Positions 15,002-24,345 are shown, counted from the stretch's first letter. The stretch is DNA of 64,000 nucleotides from Agromyces sp. ISL-38 (GCF_018613935.1 NZ_JAGGPF010000010.1:186001-250000); one strand, 5' to 3'. Made by a program: numbers and translations. The notes: generated from the sequence alone by a model not told the origin.

Positions 15002-17313
15002 CCAGGCTTCCTCGCAACGTCGTCGGCGACATCCTCGTCCTCAGTACGCTCTCGCTCATCGGCGTACTCGGATACGAGACGTCGTTCGGCGACCTGAACT
15101 TCCTCCTGGCGGCCTTCGGCGGGCTCGCCGTCGGCACGTTCGCCGCTGTGGCGGGATCGCTCTGGCGACTCGGAGTGCTCACGACCGTGCTCCTCGGTCT
15201 CGCCGGGTACTTCCTGCTCGGCACGCCGTTCACCATGCCGGGCGTGGGCACCTTCGTCGTGCTGCCGAGCCTCGAGTCGATCGTCGGCCTCGCATTCGGC
15301 GCCGTGTTCGGCTGGGCCGACATCGTGACGATCGGCACGCCCGTCGAGGCGCCGTACTACGTCGCAGCCGTGCCGTACTTCGCGGCATGGCTCGTCTCGC
15401 TCGTCGGCACCGTGCTCGTCACGAGATGGCTCGTGCGGCGACGCACCGTGCTGCGCTCGAGCGTGCTGCTCATCGGCCCGATCCTCCTGTACGTATCCGG
15501 CATCCTGCTCGGCACCGACGAAGCCTATTTCGCGGGGCTGCGTGGCGTGACCTTCGCGGTGCTGGCCCTCGTCTGGATCGCCTGGCGACGAGGCGCGACG
15601 GTCGAGGCGAGCGGTGAGGGCGCTCAGCGCCTGCGCAAGCAGAAGCTCACGGGCACGGCCTTCGTCGTGGCGGGTGCCATCGCTGTCGGAACGCTCGCCG
15701 GAGCCGCCTTCGCACCCGCGACGCCCGACCGGTTCGTGCTGCGCGAGGAGATCGTGCCGCCGTTCGACCCGCTCGAGTTCCCGAGCCCGTTGTCGGGCTT
15801 CCGCAAGTACACCAAAGACCTCGCCGAGACGCCGCTCTTCGAGGTCACCGGGCTCGAGCCCGGCGACACGATCCGCCTGGCGACGATGGACTCGTACACG
15901 GGCCGGCTGTGGAATGTCGCCGGTCCCGACGACGTCGGCGCCGAAGGCGGCGGTTATGCGATCGTGGGTGAGACGCTCCCCGAGCCGTTGCTCGCGACCC
16001 TCGGGAGCCGGCGCGAGATCGAGGTCGACGTGGCCGGCTACGGCGACGTCTGGATTCCGACCGTGGGATACGGATCATCGCTGCGTCTGCTCGATGACGA
16101 GACGGCCGCTCGCGAGGGTGACGTCCGGTACAACCCGGCCGCCGGCACTGCCGTGCTCACGAGCGGCATCGGCGAGGGTGCCAGGTACCGGCTCGACGCC
16201 CGCATCCAGGAGGAGCCCGAGCTCGAGGACCTCATCGACGTGCCGGTCGCGAGCCTGACGCTGCCCGTCGTGGCGAACTCACCCGACGTGGTCGCCGCGA
16301 AGGCGGACGAGTTCGTCGGCGATGCGGCGAGTCCGATCGAGCAACTGCGAAACATCGAGCGTGCCCTCAAGACCGGCGGATTCCTCAGCCACGGGCTCGC
16401 CTCAGATGCCGTGCCCTCTCGCGCCGGGCACGGGGCCGACCGCATCATCGAGCTCTTCACCCGATCCCAGATGGTCGGTGACGAGGAGCAGTACGCCTCG
16501 GCCATGGCGTTGATGGCGCGGCACCTCGGCTATCCGGCCCGGGTGGTCATGGGCTTCGCGCCAGACGTGCCAGCCGACGGCGGAACCGTCGAGGTGACCG
16601 GTGATGACATCACCGCATGGGTCGAGGTGCCGTTCGAGGGAGTCGGCTGGATCTCCTTCCGCCCGACGCCTGAACAGGTCGACGTGCCGCAGGAACAGAC
16701 GCCGAAGCCGAAGTCCGAGCCCCAGCCGCAGGTGCGCCAGCCTCCGCGAGCGGAGGAGATCGAGGATGACCTGCTCACGACCGTCGAGATCGACGAGACC
16801 GATGACGACCGTGACGAGGCGTTCGTCGTGCCCGGTTGGGTCTGGGTGGTCGCAGGTGTGCTCGGTATCCCGCTCGCCATCGTGTTCCTGCCGATCCTCG
16901 CCGTCGCCCTCATGAAGCGGCGACGTCGTCAGAAGCGCCTGAAGGGTGCCAACGATCGACGCGCGGCCGGTGCGTGGGAAGAACTGGTCGACCGATACGC
17001 AGAGCTCGGCATCGAGCCACCCGACCGTGGCACTCGATTGCAGTCGGCTCGCATGCTCGAACGGCTGGCCGCCGAGCAGGGTCTCGAACGTTCGGGTCCG
17101 AACGGATCGCCCGGCGAACAGCATTCCGAGCCGGTGCGACTCGCGAACCTCGCCGCGACGATCGATCGCGATGTGTTCGGCGGCACCGAGGTGTCCGACG
17201 AGGTCGTCACAGCACGCTGGACCGAGGCGGATGCCGCGATCGCCGCGGTGTACGGGGCTGCCGGACGCATCCGTCGCGCCATCAGCCGGTATCGGATCCG
17301 CTCACGCCGCTAA
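14998..17313 (+). CDS. Transglutaminase-fold membrane protein lacking catalytic residues (module 1)
   Basis: The protein has 771 residues. N-terminal helices (about 10-240) are followed by an external part with a transglutaminase-like core (about 430-560), a Pro/Gln linker, one helix (about 615-640) and a cytoplasmic tail. The core motif reads GDEEQYASAMALMARHLGYP where the family has G-Y-C-E-Q-F, so Glu496 replaces the nucleophilic Cys. DDITAWVEV has Thr539 at the His position, and FRPTP has Arg at the usual Asp. The fold is kept but the triad is gone, so it probably acts as a binding or assembly component rather than a protease or crosslinker. It is coupled to DUF58 by ATGA. Confidence 0.85.
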   Translation: MTRLPRNVVGDILVLSTLSLIGVLGYETSFGDLNFLLAAFGGLAVGTFAAVAGSLWRLGVLTTVLLGLAGYFLLGTPFTMPGVGTFVVLPSLESIVGLAFGAVFGWADIVTIGTPVEAPYYVAAVPYFAAWLVSLVGTVLVTRWLVRRRTVLRSSVLLIGPILLYVSGILLGTDEAYFAGLRGVTFAVLALVWIAWRRGATVEASGEGAQRLRKQKLTGTAFVVAGAIAVGTLAGAAFAPATPDRFVLREEIVPPFDPLEFPSPLSGFRKYTKDLAETPLFEVTGLEPGDTIRLATMDSYTGRLWNVAGPDDVGAEGGGYAIVGETLPEPLLATLGSRREIEVDVAGYGDVWIPTVGYGSSLRLLDDETAAREGDVRYNPAAGTAVLTSGIGEGARYRLDARIQEEPELEDLIDVPVASLTLPVVANSPDVVAAKADEFVGDAASPIEQLRNIERALKTGGFLSHGLASDAVPSRAGHGADRIIELFTRSQMVGDEEQYASAMALMARHLGYPARVVMGFAPDVPADGGTVEVTGDDITAWVEVPFEGVGWISFRPTPEQVDVPQEQTPKPKSEPQPQVRQPPRAEEIEDDLLTTVEIDETDDDRDEAFVVPGWVWVVAGVLGIPLAIVFLPILAVALMKRRRRQKRLKGANDRRAAGAWEELVDRYAELGIEPPDRGTRLQSARMLERLAAEQGLERSGPNGSPGEQHSEPVRLANLAATIDRDVFGGTEVSDEVVTARWTEADAAIAAVYGAAGRIRRAISRYRIRSRR

Positions 17314-17323
17314 AGTGGATTGC

Positions 17324-17878
17324 GTGGCCGCGCCGGACTTCATCGTCCCCCCTCCGGGGTTGATTCCGAACGCGCCCGAGAACACGGAGCCCGAACGCAC
17401 CGTCCAAGTGGTTCCCGGGCGCGCGCTGCCGTCATTCGTGCCGACGGCGCCGCACAGCATGCCGTCCCCGATGCCGCCGGTGCTCCCGATGCCCGGGCCT
17501 GCTCCGACGCCCTCCGCCTCGAATGCGGCGCCCGGGCCCTGGCGCCTGACGGGTGAGCGTGGGTTCGAAGTCGTCGTCGAGGGGCGACTCGTGCTCGGCC
17601 GCGACCCGGTCGCCGCGCCGCCGCATTCCGACGCGAAGGGCGTTCCCATCGTCGATCCGGCCCGATCCGTCTCGAAGACCCATGCGCTCGTCGAGGCGAC
17701 CGCCGACGGCGTGTCGGTCACCGATCTCCACTCGACCAATGGCGTGCGAATCCGAACCGCCGACGTCGAGCCGCACGAGATCGCCCCCGGCATGCCCGCG
17801 GTGGTCCCGCCGGGGGCATCGTTCCTCCTCGGCGATCTCGAGTTGCACGTGGATCGTCTGTCCAGAGACACGGTGTAA
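17324..17878 (+). CDS. FHA domain protein (small)
   Basis: The 184-residue protein has a Pro-rich, flexible N-terminus (about 1-75) and an FHA domain (about 80-180). The phosphothreonine-binding motifs are complete: LVLGRDPV, SVSKTHALVE and DLHSTNGVRI. It is the third FHA gene of the cluster and starts 10 nt after the transglutaminase-fold gene. It could bring the MoxR/DUF58/TG assembly under control of the kinase at 4800. A GTG at 17324 was chosen; a GTG at 17315 in the same frame is possible. The promoter and leader of leuC begin at its stop codon. Confidence 0.85.
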   Translation: MAAPDFIVPPPGLIPNAPENTEPERTVQVVPGRALPSFVPTAPHSMPSPMPPVLPMPGPAPTPSASNAAPGPWRLTGERGFEVVVEGRLVLGRDPVAAPPHSDAKGVPIVDPARSVSKTHALVEATADGVSVTDLHSTNGVRIRTADVEPHEIAPGMPAVVPPGASFLLGDLELHVDRLSRDTV

Positions 17879-17879
17879 T
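17874..17879 (+). promoter_or_regulatory. Putative -10 element of the leuCD leader
   Basis: TGTAAT overlaps the stop codon of the FHA gene. A start 6-9 nt later (17885-17888) would fall at the GTG of the leader ORF, giving a leaderless leader peptide. No good -35 at 17-nt spacing was seen. Confidence 0.4.
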
Positions 17880-17887
17880 CTGTGAGC

Positions 17888-17935
17888 GTGCGCGCTCCAC
17901 GACTTCTTCGGTGCCGCGGCGGGGCCTCGTCCTAG
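17888..17935 (+). CDS. Candidate leucine leader peptide of leuCD
   Basis: The short frame reads [15 protein letters not shown] then TAG; a GTG at 17882 would add two residues. Codons 6 and 7 are tandem CTT CTT (17903-17908), uncommon Leu codons in this CTC/CTG-rich genome and well suited to sense charged tRNA-Leu. The ORF runs into the 5' arm of a strong hairpin (17914-17951) just before leuC. This is the layout of a ribosome-mediated attenuator of leucine biosynthesis. There is no Shine-Dalgarno sequence, so translation would be leaderless. The call rests on position, codons and hairpin. Confidence 0.45.
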   Translation: MRAPRLLRCRGGASS

Positions 17936-17951
17936 GCCCTCCCCGCCGCGG
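17914..17951 (+). terminator. Attenuator hairpin upstream of leuC
   Basis: CCGCGGCGGGG (17914-17924) pairs perfectly with CCCCGCCGCGG (17941-17951): 11 bp of pure GC around a 16-nt loop in which CCT/AGG can also pair. It overlaps the end of the leader ORF and lies 42 nt before leuC. No U-run follows. An alternative antiterminator helix was not identified. Confidence 0.55.
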
Positions 17952-17993
17952 AGTCCGTCGACGGCTGACACTGATTCTGAGGAAGACGAACGC

Positions 17994-19448
17994 ATGACCA
18001 CCACGATCCCGGCGGGCGATCGCCCGCGTACCCTGGCCGAAAAGGTCTGGGAAGCCCATCTCGTGAAGAAGGGCGAGGCCGGCACTCCCGACCTCATCTA
18101 CATCGACCTGCACCTCGTGCATGAGGTCACGAGCCCGCAGGCCTTCGACGGCCTCCGGCTCGCCGGCCGACCGGTTCGCCGGCCCGACCTGACGATCGCG
18201 ACCGAAGACCACAACACCCCGACCCTCGCGATCGACAAGCCCATCGCCGACCCGACGAGCCGCACCCAGATCGAGACCCTGCGCCGCAACGCCGCTGAGT
18301 TCGGCATCCGGCTGCACTCACTCGGCGACGTCGAGCAGGGCATCGTGCACGTGGTGGGCCCGCAACTCGGACTCACCCAGCCCGGCATCACGGTCGTGTG
18401 CGGCGACTCGCACACGTCGACGCACGGGGCGTTCGGAGCGATGGCCTTCGGCATCGGCACGAGCGAGGTCGAGCACGTGCTCGCCACGCAGACCCTTCCG
18501 CTGAAGCCGTTCAAGACGATGGCGATCAACGTCGAGGGGTCCCTCCGGCCGGGGGTCACGGCAAAGGACATCATCCTCGCGGTGATCGCCAAGATCGGCA
18601 CGGGCGGTGGCCAGGGCTACGTGCTCGAGTACCGTGGCAGCGCCATCCGCGCGCTCTCGATGGACGGCCGCATGACGATCTGCAACATGTCGATCGAGGC
18701 GGGTGCCCGTGCCGGAATGGTGGCTCCGGATGCCACCACCTACGAGTACCTCAAGGGCCGCGCCCATGCACCCGAAGGCGCCGACTGGGACGCCGCCGTC
18801 GCGTACTGGGAGACCCTCGCGACCGACGAGGGAGCGCAGTTCGATGCCGAGGTCTCGATCGACGCCGACACCCTCGAGCCGTTCGTCACCTGGGGCACGA
18901 ATCCGGGCCAGGGCGTCTCGCTCAGCGAGGCCGTGCCCGACCCGGCGACCATCGCCGACCAGCATGAGCGCGCCGCCGCCGAGCGCGCCCTCGAGTACAT
19001 GGATCTCGCGCCCGGAACGCCGTTGAAAGACATCCGCGTCGATGCCGTGTTCATGGGCTCGTGCACGAACAGCCGCATCGAAGACCTGCGGGCCTTCGCC
19101 TCGATCATCAAGGGCAAGCACAAGGCCGACGGCGTGCGCGTCATGGTCGTGCCGGGCTCCGCTCGCGTGCGGCTCGAGGCCGAGGCCGAGGGCCTCGACA
19201 AGGTCATCACCGAGTTCGGCGCCGAGTGGCGCTTCGCCGGCTGCTCGATGTGCCTCGGCATGAATCCCGACCAGCTGGCCCCCGGCGAGCGGTGCGCGTC
19301 GACCTCCAACCGGAACTTCGAGGGCCGGCAGGGCAAGGGGGGCCGCACCCATCTGGTGTCGCCGCTCGTCGCCGCCGCGACCGCGATCAGGGGCACGCTC
19401 TCGGGTCCGTGGGATCTCGAGGCCGCGAGCCAGTCGGAGGGCAACTGA
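17994..19448 (+). CDS. leuC: 3-isopropylmalate dehydratase large subunit
   Basis: LeuC (484 residues) isomerises 2- to 3-isopropylmalate in leucine biosynthesis as a heterodimer with LeuD, using a [4Fe-4S] cluster. It starts [17 protein letters not shown]. Substrate and cluster motifs are [41 protein letters not shown] (first cluster Cys) and [11 protein letters not shown] (the other two Cys). The ATG follows GAGGAAG. The leuD start is 2 nt after the leuC stop. A leader peptide/attenuator precedes it. Confidence 0.98.
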   Translation: MTTTIPAGDRPRTLAEKVWEAHLVKKGEAGTPDLIYIDLHLVHEVTSPQAFDGLRLAGRPVRRPDLTIATEDHNTPTLAIDKPIADPTSRTQIETLRRNAAEFGIRLHSLGDVEQGIVHVVGPQLGLTQPGITVVCGDSHTSTHGAFGAMAFGIGTSEVEHVLATQTLPLKPFKTMAINVEGSLRPGVTAKDIILAVIAKIGTGGGQGYVLEYRGSAIRALSMDGRMTICNMSIEAGARAGMVAPDATTYEYLKGRAHAPEGADWDAAVAYWETLATDEGAQFDAEVSIDADTLEPFVTWGTNPGQGVSLSEAVPDPATIADQHERAAAERALEYMDLAPGTPLKDIRVDAVFMGSCTNSRIEDLRAFASIIKGKHKADGVRVMVVPGSARVRLEAEAEGLDKVITEFGAEWRFAGCSMCLGMNPDQLAPGERCASTSNRNFEGRQGKGGRTHLVSPLVAAATAIRGTLSGPWDLEAASQSEGN

Positions 19449-19450
19449 CC

Positions 19451-20071
19451 ATGGACAAGATCACCACCGTCACGGGCACCGCGGTGCCGCTGCGCCGCTC
19501 CAACGTCGACACCGACCAGATCATCCCCGCCGTCTTCCTCAAACGGGTCACGAAGACCGGCTTCGAGGACGCCCTCTTCTTCGCGTGGCGCCAAGATCCC
19601 GAGTTCGTGCTCAACCGGCCCGAGCACTCGGGCGCCCGCATCCTCATCGCAGGTCCCGACTTCGGCACGGGATCGAGCCGTGAGCACGCCGTCTGGGCGC
19701 TGCGCGACTACGGCTTCGATGTCGTGATCAGCTCGAGGTTCGGCGACATCTTCCGCGGCAACGCGGGCAAGCAGGGCCTCGTCGCCGCGCAGGTTGCGTA
19801 CGAAGACGTCGAGCGCCTCTGGGAGGCGATCGAGGCGGAGCCGGGAATAGCCGTCACGGTCGATCTGGTTGAGCGTACGGTGGGCGCGGGTGCGCTCACC
19901 GTGCCGTTCGACATCGACGACTACACTCGGTGGAGGCTTCTCGAGGGGCTCGACGACATCGGTCTCACCCTGCGGGATGAGAACGCAATCGCCGAGTTCG
20001 AGTCACATCGGGAGGCCTGGCGGCCGAAGACGCTCCCCATCCGGGAGCCGGCGGAATCAGGGAGTCTGTGA
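19451..20071 (+). CDS. leuD: 3-isopropylmalate dehydratase small subunit
   Basis: LeuD (206 residues) is the swivel-domain partner of LeuC. Motifs are [38 protein letters not shown] and [18 protein letters not shown], matching full-length bacterial LeuD. It follows leuC in the same transcript. Its stop overlaps the murA GTG start as GTGA, coupling amino-acid synthesis and cell-wall genes translationally, as in many actinobacteria. Confidence 0.98.
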   Translation: MDKITTVTGTAVPLRRSNVDTDQIIPAVFLKRVTKTGFEDALFFAWRQDPEFVLNRPEHSGARILIAGPDFGTGSSREHAVWALRDYGFDVVISSRFGDIFRGNAGKQGLVAAQVAYEDVERLWEAIEAEPGIAVTVDLVERTVGAGALTVPFDIDDYTRWRLLEGLDDIGLTLRDENAIAEFESHREAWRPKTLPIREPAESGSL

Positions 20072-21438
20072 ATACGCTCGGGCAGGATGCAAAGAACCAT
20101 GGAACGGCAGTCGGTTTGAACGTCGACAAGATCACGATCAACGGCGGCAAACCGCTCCGCGGTCGCATCGAGTTGAAGGGCGCCAAGAACCTCGTCACGA
20201 AGGCGATGGTCGCGGCCATCCTCGGCGACACCCCCAGCGTGCTGAAAGACGTGCCGAACATCAGTGACGTGCGCATCGTGCGCGGTCTCCTCGAGGTGCA
20301 CGGCGTGACCGTCACCCACGGCGTCGACGAGGGCGAGCTCATCCTCGACCCGTCCGCGGTCGAGACGGCGCACATGGCCGACATCGACGCGCACGCGGGT
20401 TCGAGCCGCATCCCGATCCTCTTCTGCGGGCCGCTCCTGCACCGCCTCGGTGAGGCATTCATCCCCGACCTCGGCGGGTGCCGCATCGGCGACCGCCCCA
20501 TCGACTACCACCTCGAGGTGCTGCGCAACTTCGGCGCCATCGTCGAGAAGCTCCCAAGCGGCATCCGGATGTCGGCACCCAACGGGCTGCATGGCGCCAA
20601 GGTGTCGCTGCCGTACCCGAGTGTGGGCGCGACCGAGCAGGTGCTGCTCACCGCGGTGCTCGCCGACGGCATCACCGAGCTCTCGGGCGCTGCGATCGAG
20701 CCCGAGATCATGGATCTCATCAACATCCTGCAGAAGATGGGTGCGATCATCACGGTCGACACCGACCGCGTCATCCGCATCGAGGGCGTCGACAAGCTCG
20801 ACGGCTACACGCACCGGGCGCTCTTCGACCGGAATGAGGCGGCCAGCTGGGCCGCGGCGGCGCTTGCGACCGACGGCGACATCTTCGTCGGCGGCGCACG
20901 CCAAGCCGAGATGCTCACGTTCCTGAACGTGTTCCGCAAGGTCGGCGGCGACTTCGAGATCCAGGAAGACGGCATCCGCTTCTTCCACCCGGGGGGCGAG
21001 CTGAAGCCCGTCATCATCGAGACCGACGTGCACCCGGGCTTCATGACCGACTGGCAGCAGCCGCTCGTGATCGCCCTCACGAAGGCGAAGGGCGTCTCGA
21101 TCGTGCACGAGACCGTCTACGAGCAGCGCTTCGGCTTCGTCGACGCGCTCGTCGAGATGGGCGCGTCGATCGAGGTGCACAAGGAGTGCCTCGGTGGTCG
21201 GCCGTGCCGTTTCGGCCAGCGCAACTTCAAGCACTCAGCGGTCATCTCGGGCCCGACGCCGCTCGTCGGCGCCGACATCGAGGTGCCCGACCTGCGCGGC
21301 GGCTTCAGCCACCTCATCGCAGCGCTCACGGCCGAGGGCCGATCGACCGTCTCGAACGTCGGCATCATCGCGCGCGGCTACGAGGACTTCATCACGAAGC
21401 TCGAGTTGCTCGGGGCGGATTTCGAACTCGAAGGATAA
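20068..21438 (+). CDS. murA: UDP-N-acetylglucosamine 1-carboxyvinyltransferase
   Basis: MurA (456 residues) transfers enolpyruvate from PEP to UDP-GlcNAc, the first committed step of peptidoglycan synthesis. It has the internally repeated EPT-synthase fold. [11 protein letters not shown] corresponds to the N-terminal Lys-Asn substrate site, and GGCRIGDRP carries the catalytic, fosfomycin-target Cys (residue 138). GFMTDWQQP and the later ATLTAEG-like [13 protein letters not shown] segment also fit. The N-terminus is extended by about 18 residues from a GTG coupled to leuD; a start nearer to [10 protein letters not shown] cannot be excluded. plsC follows within 8 nt. Confidence 0.96.
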   Translation: MNTLGQDAKNHGTAVGLNVDKITINGGKPLRGRIELKGAKNLVTKAMVAAILGDTPSVLKDVPNISDVRIVRGLLEVHGVTVTHGVDEGELILDPSAVETAHMADIDAHAGSSRIPILFCGPLLHRLGEAFIPDLGGCRIGDRPIDYHLEVLRNFGAIVEKLPSGIRMSAPNGLHGAKVSLPYPSVGATEQVLLTAVLADGITELSGAAIEPEIMDLINILQKMGAIITVDTDRVIRIEGVDKLDGYTHRALFDRNEAASWAAAALATDGDIFVGGARQAEMLTFLNVFRKVGGDFEIQEDGIRFFHPGGELKPVIIETDVHPGFMTDWQQPLVIALTKAKGVSIVHETVYEQRFGFVDALVEMGASIEVHKECLGGRPCRFGQRNFKHSAVISGPTPLVGADIEVPDLRGGFSHLIAALTAEGRSTVSNVGIIARGYEDFITKLELLGADFELEG

Positions 21439-21445
21439 TGGGGGA

Positions 21446-22222
21446 GTGCCACACGACGACTCGTCTCCCGACGCTCCTGCGAAGCCACGTTCGGAGACCC
21501 GCCGCCCCTCCGTCTTCTGGGTGCTCGCCGGCCTGGTCCTGCCGGTGATGAACCTCGCCATCCGCTTCCGATTCCATCACCCCGAGCGGATGCCGCAGAC
21601 GGGCGCCTTCGTACTGGCGCCCAATCACTACAGCGAGATCGACCCGGTCGTCATGGGCATGGTGGCCTGGAAGCTCGGGCGCGCGCCGCGATTCCTCGCG
21701 AAGGCCTCCCTCTTCTCGGTGCCGGTGGCGGGCTGGCTCCTGCGGAAGTCGGGCCAGATCCCCGTCGAACGCGCCGGCAGCAAGAGCCACGCTGCACTCC
21801 GCGCAGCCGAGGAGCTCGTCGAGAAGGGACGCATGGTCGTGGTCTACCCCGAGGGTTCGCTCACGCGCGACCCCGGGCTCTGGCCGATGCGCGGCAAGAC
21901 CGGCGCCGTGCGCATCGCCCTCGAACGCGGCATCCCGATCATCCCTGCCGCGCACTGGGGCACGCAGGCGCTCATGCCGCGCTACGGCAAGAAGCTCAGC
22001 CTCTTCCCCCGCAAGACCATCGACGTCGTGATCGGCGAACCGCTCGACCTCAGTGCGTATCGCGGCAAGCCGCTCGACCAGGCCACGCTCATCAAGGCCA
22101 CGAGCGAGCTCATGGAAGCGATCGCCGGCCTCCTCGCCGAACTGCGCGGCGAACCTGCTCCAGCACAACGCTGGAACCCGAGCGCGCACTCGCAGAAGGA
22201 GACCGGACGCTTTGAAGGCTAG
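21446..22222 (+). CDS. plsC: 1-acyl-sn-glycerol-3-phosphate acyltransferase (PlsC-type)
   Basis: This 258-residue membrane acyltransferase probably makes phosphatidic acid from lysophosphatidic acid. It has the HX4D motif NHYSEIDP, a substrate-binding FLAKASLFSVPVAGWLLRKSG region, VVYPEGSLTRDP (motif III) and GIPIIPAAHWG (motif IV). One hydrophobic segment (VFWVLAGLVLPVMNL) may anchor the N-terminus. The GTG at 21446 follows AAGGAT. Its end overlaps gpsA by 11 nt, placing two phospholipid-precursor steps together. Confidence 0.9.
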   Translation: MPHDDSSPDAPAKPRSETRRPSVFWVLAGLVLPVMNLAIRFRFHHPERMPQTGAFVLAPNHYSEIDPVVMGMVAWKLGRAPRFLAKASLFSVPVAGWLLRKSGQIPVERAGSKSHAALRAAEELVEKGRMVVVYPEGSLTRDPGLWPMRGKTGAVRIALERGIPIIPAAHWGTQALMPRYGKKLSLFPRKTIDVVIGEPLDLSAYRGKPLDQATLIKATSELMEAIAGLLAELRGEPAPAQRWNPSAHSQKETGRFEG

Positions 22223-23351
22223 ATCCAACGCCCGTCGCGGCCCGGGCAAGCGGGTCGCCGTGCTCGGCGCCGGAAGCTGGGGCACGACCTTCGCGAAGAT
22301 CCTCGCCGACGGCGGTGCCGATGTCGTGCTCTGGGCCCGGCGGCCCGAGCTTGCACGCGAGATCCAGGAGGCCAAGCGCAACAGCGACTACCTCCCCGGC
22401 GTGAACCTGCCCCTCGGGCTCCGGTCCACCTCCCGGCTCGATCTCGCCCTCGCGGGCGCCGAGCAGGTGTTCGTGTCGGTGCCGAGCCAGTCGCTGCGTG
22501 AGAATCTCAAGGTCATCGCGCCGCACCTGCACGCCGAGGCGATCGTCGTGTCGCTCATGAAGGGCGTCGAGAAGGGCACCGGCCTGCGCATGAGCGAGGT
22601 CATCGCCGAGGTGCTCACGATCGATCCCTCCCAGATCGCGGTGATCTCCGGGCCGAACCTCGCGCTCGAGATCGCGAAGGAGCAGCCGACGGCGGCGGTC
22701 GTCTCCTCGACGAGCCTCGAGACCGCGCAGGCCGTGGCATCCCTCGCGACGAATCGATACTTCCGCTCGTTCGTGAACACCGACGTCATCGGCACCGAGT
22801 TCGGCGGCGTGCTGAAGAATCTCATCGCGGTGGCGATCGGCATCGTCGACGGCGTCGGCTACGGCGAGAACACGAAGGCGTCGATCATCACGCGCGGACT
22901 CGTGGAGATGACCGACTTCGCGGTCGCCTACGGGGCGCATCCCGAGACGCTCTCGGGGCTCGCCGGCCTCGGCGATCTCATCGCGACGAGCCAGTCGCCG
23001 CTTTCACGCAACAACACCGCGGGTCGCCTCCTGGGCCAGGGGTATCACCTCAACGACGTCGTGAAGCAGATGCAGCAGACCACCGAGGGACTCGCGTCGG
23101 TCGGGCCGGTCCTCGAGCTCGCGCGGGCGAAGGGCGTGGAGATGCCCATCGTCGAGCAGGTGCGGCAGGTGCTCGCGGGCACGCTCGACCCGAAGGACAT
23201 CGCGCCGCACCTCACGACCGATGACGAGCCGCAGGGCGAAAGGACTTTGGATGGACAAGCTCAGGGTGGTTCTGCTCTTCGGCGGGCGTTCAAGCGAACA
23301 CTCGATCAGCTGCGCCACGGCGGGCGGAGTGCTCCGGGCTATCGACCGTGA
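22212..23351 (+). CDS. gpsA: NAD(P)H-dependent glycerol-3-phosphate dehydrogenase
   Basis: GpsA (379 residues) reduces dihydroxyacetone phosphate to sn-glycerol 3-phosphate for phospholipid synthesis. The Rossmann motif is VAVLGAGSWGTTFAKIL. Later motifs are VSLMKGVEKGTGL, ISGPNLALEIAKEQPTA, GGVLKNLIAVAIGIVDGVG (catalytic Lys) and LAGLGDLIATSQSPLSRNN. A TTG start at 22212 has AAGGAG about 10 nt upstream. The last ~35 residues (from about GERTLDG) are Gln/Arg/Gly-rich and unlike the family. They overlap the ddl start by 101 nt, so the frame may have lost its original stop by an indel near 23250. Confidence 0.93.
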   Translation: MKARSNARRGPGKRVAVLGAGSWGTTFAKILADGGADVVLWARRPELAREIQEAKRNSDYLPGVNLPLGLRSTSRLDLALAGAEQVFVSVPSQSLRENLKVIAPHLHAEAIVVSLMKGVEKGTGLRMSEVIAEVLTIDPSQIAVISGPNLALEIAKEQPTAAVVSSTSLETAQAVASLATNRYFRSFVNTDVIGTEFGGVLKNLIAVAIGIVDGVGYGENTKASIITRGLVEMTDFAVAYGAHPETLSGLAGLGDLIATSQSPLSRNNTAGRLLGQGYHLNDVVKQMQQTTEGLASVGPVLELARAKGVEMPIVEQVRQVLAGTLDPKDIAPHLTTDDEPQGERTLDGQAQGGSALRRAFKRTLDQLRHGGRSAPGYRP

Positions 23352-24345
23352 GCGCTATGAGGTGATCCCGGTCGGGATCACGCGCGAGGGGGCGTTCGTG
23401 CTCGAGACGGATGACCCCGAGCGCTTCGGCCTCGATCCCGAGCACCTGCCCGAGGTCGCCGACAACGGCACGCGCGTGCGCTGGCCCGAGAGCTCGGCGT
23501 CCCGCGAGCTCACGGTCGTCGCCGCCGATGGGGAGGTGGCGTCGCTCGGCGACGTCGACCTCGTGTTCCCGATCCTGCACGGGCGTTTCGGCGAAGACGG
23601 CACGATCCAGGGCATGTTCGAGCTCATCGGACTTCCCTACGTCGGCAACGGGGTGCTCGCCTCGGCGATCGGCATGGACAAGCACTTCACCAAGACGGTG
23701 CTCGAGGGCGCGGGCATCGAGGTCGCGCCCTGGGTGACCGTGACGCGAGCGGGGTGGGACGCCGATCCCGAGCTCTGGACGCGTCGCACGCACGCGCTGG
23801 GCCTGCCGGTCTTCGTCAAGCCGGCGCGCGCCGGTTCGTCGGTCGGAGTCACGAAGGTCTCTGAGTGGACCGAACTCGAGGCCGCCCTCGACGTCGCGTT
23901 CGCCGAGGACCGTACGGTGCTCATCGAGGCAGCGGTCGTGGGGCGCGAGATCGAGTGCGGTGTGCTCGAGGGCCGCGACGGCGAGGGCGCACGCGTGAGC
24001 GTCGCCGGCGAGGTGGTCGTCTCAGGGCGCGAGTTCTACGACTTCGAGGCGAAGTACCTCGACGCACCCGGTGTCGAGCTCATCTGCCCTGCAGAGCTGG
24101 GCGACGGCGAGCTCTTCGAACTGCAGCGCATCGCGCGCCGTGCCTTCGAGGCCATCGGGGCGGAGGGTCTCGCGCGCGTCGACGTCTTCCTCACGGGTGA
24201 GGGCTTCGTCGTCAACGAGATCAACACGATGCCGGGCTTCACGCCGATCTCGATGTTCCCGACCTGCTGGCTGAACTCAGGGCTCGACTACCCCGAGCTC
24301 ATCACCGAGCTGATCGAGGTCGGCCGCACTCGCGGCAGCCGCTAG
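23251..24345 (+). CDS. ddl: D-alanine-D-alanine ligase
   Basis: Ddl (364 residues) is the ATP-grasp enzyme that makes D-Ala-D-Ala for peptidoglycan. Motifs are LLFGGRSSEHSIS, FPILHGRFGEDGTIQGMFEL, PYVGNGVLASAIGMDKHFTK, FVKPARAGSSVGV, IEAAVVGREIECGV and FVNEINTMPGFTPISMFP. The ATG at 23251 has AAAGGA upstream and lies inside the gpsA 3' end. Its TAG stop shares bases with the convergent DUF3515 stop in a single CTAG. The murA-plsC-gpsA-ddl order is conserved in actinobacteria. Confidence 0.97.
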   Translation: MDKLRVVLLFGGRSSEHSISCATAGGVLRAIDRERYEVIPVGITREGAFVLETDDPERFGLDPEHLPEVADNGTRVRWPESSASRELTVVAADGEVASLGDVDLVFPILHGRFGEDGTIQGMFELIGLPYVGNGVLASAIGMDKHFTKTVLEGAGIEVAPWVTVTRAGWDADPELWTRRTHALGLPVFVKPARAGSSVGVTKVSEWTELEAALDVAFAEDRTVLIEAAVVGREIECGVLEGRDGEGARVSVAGEVVVSGREFYDFEAKYLDAPGVELICPAELGDGELFELQRIARRAFEAIGAEGLARVDVFLTGEGFVVNEINTMPGFTPISMFPTCWLNSGLDYPELITELIEVGRTRGSR

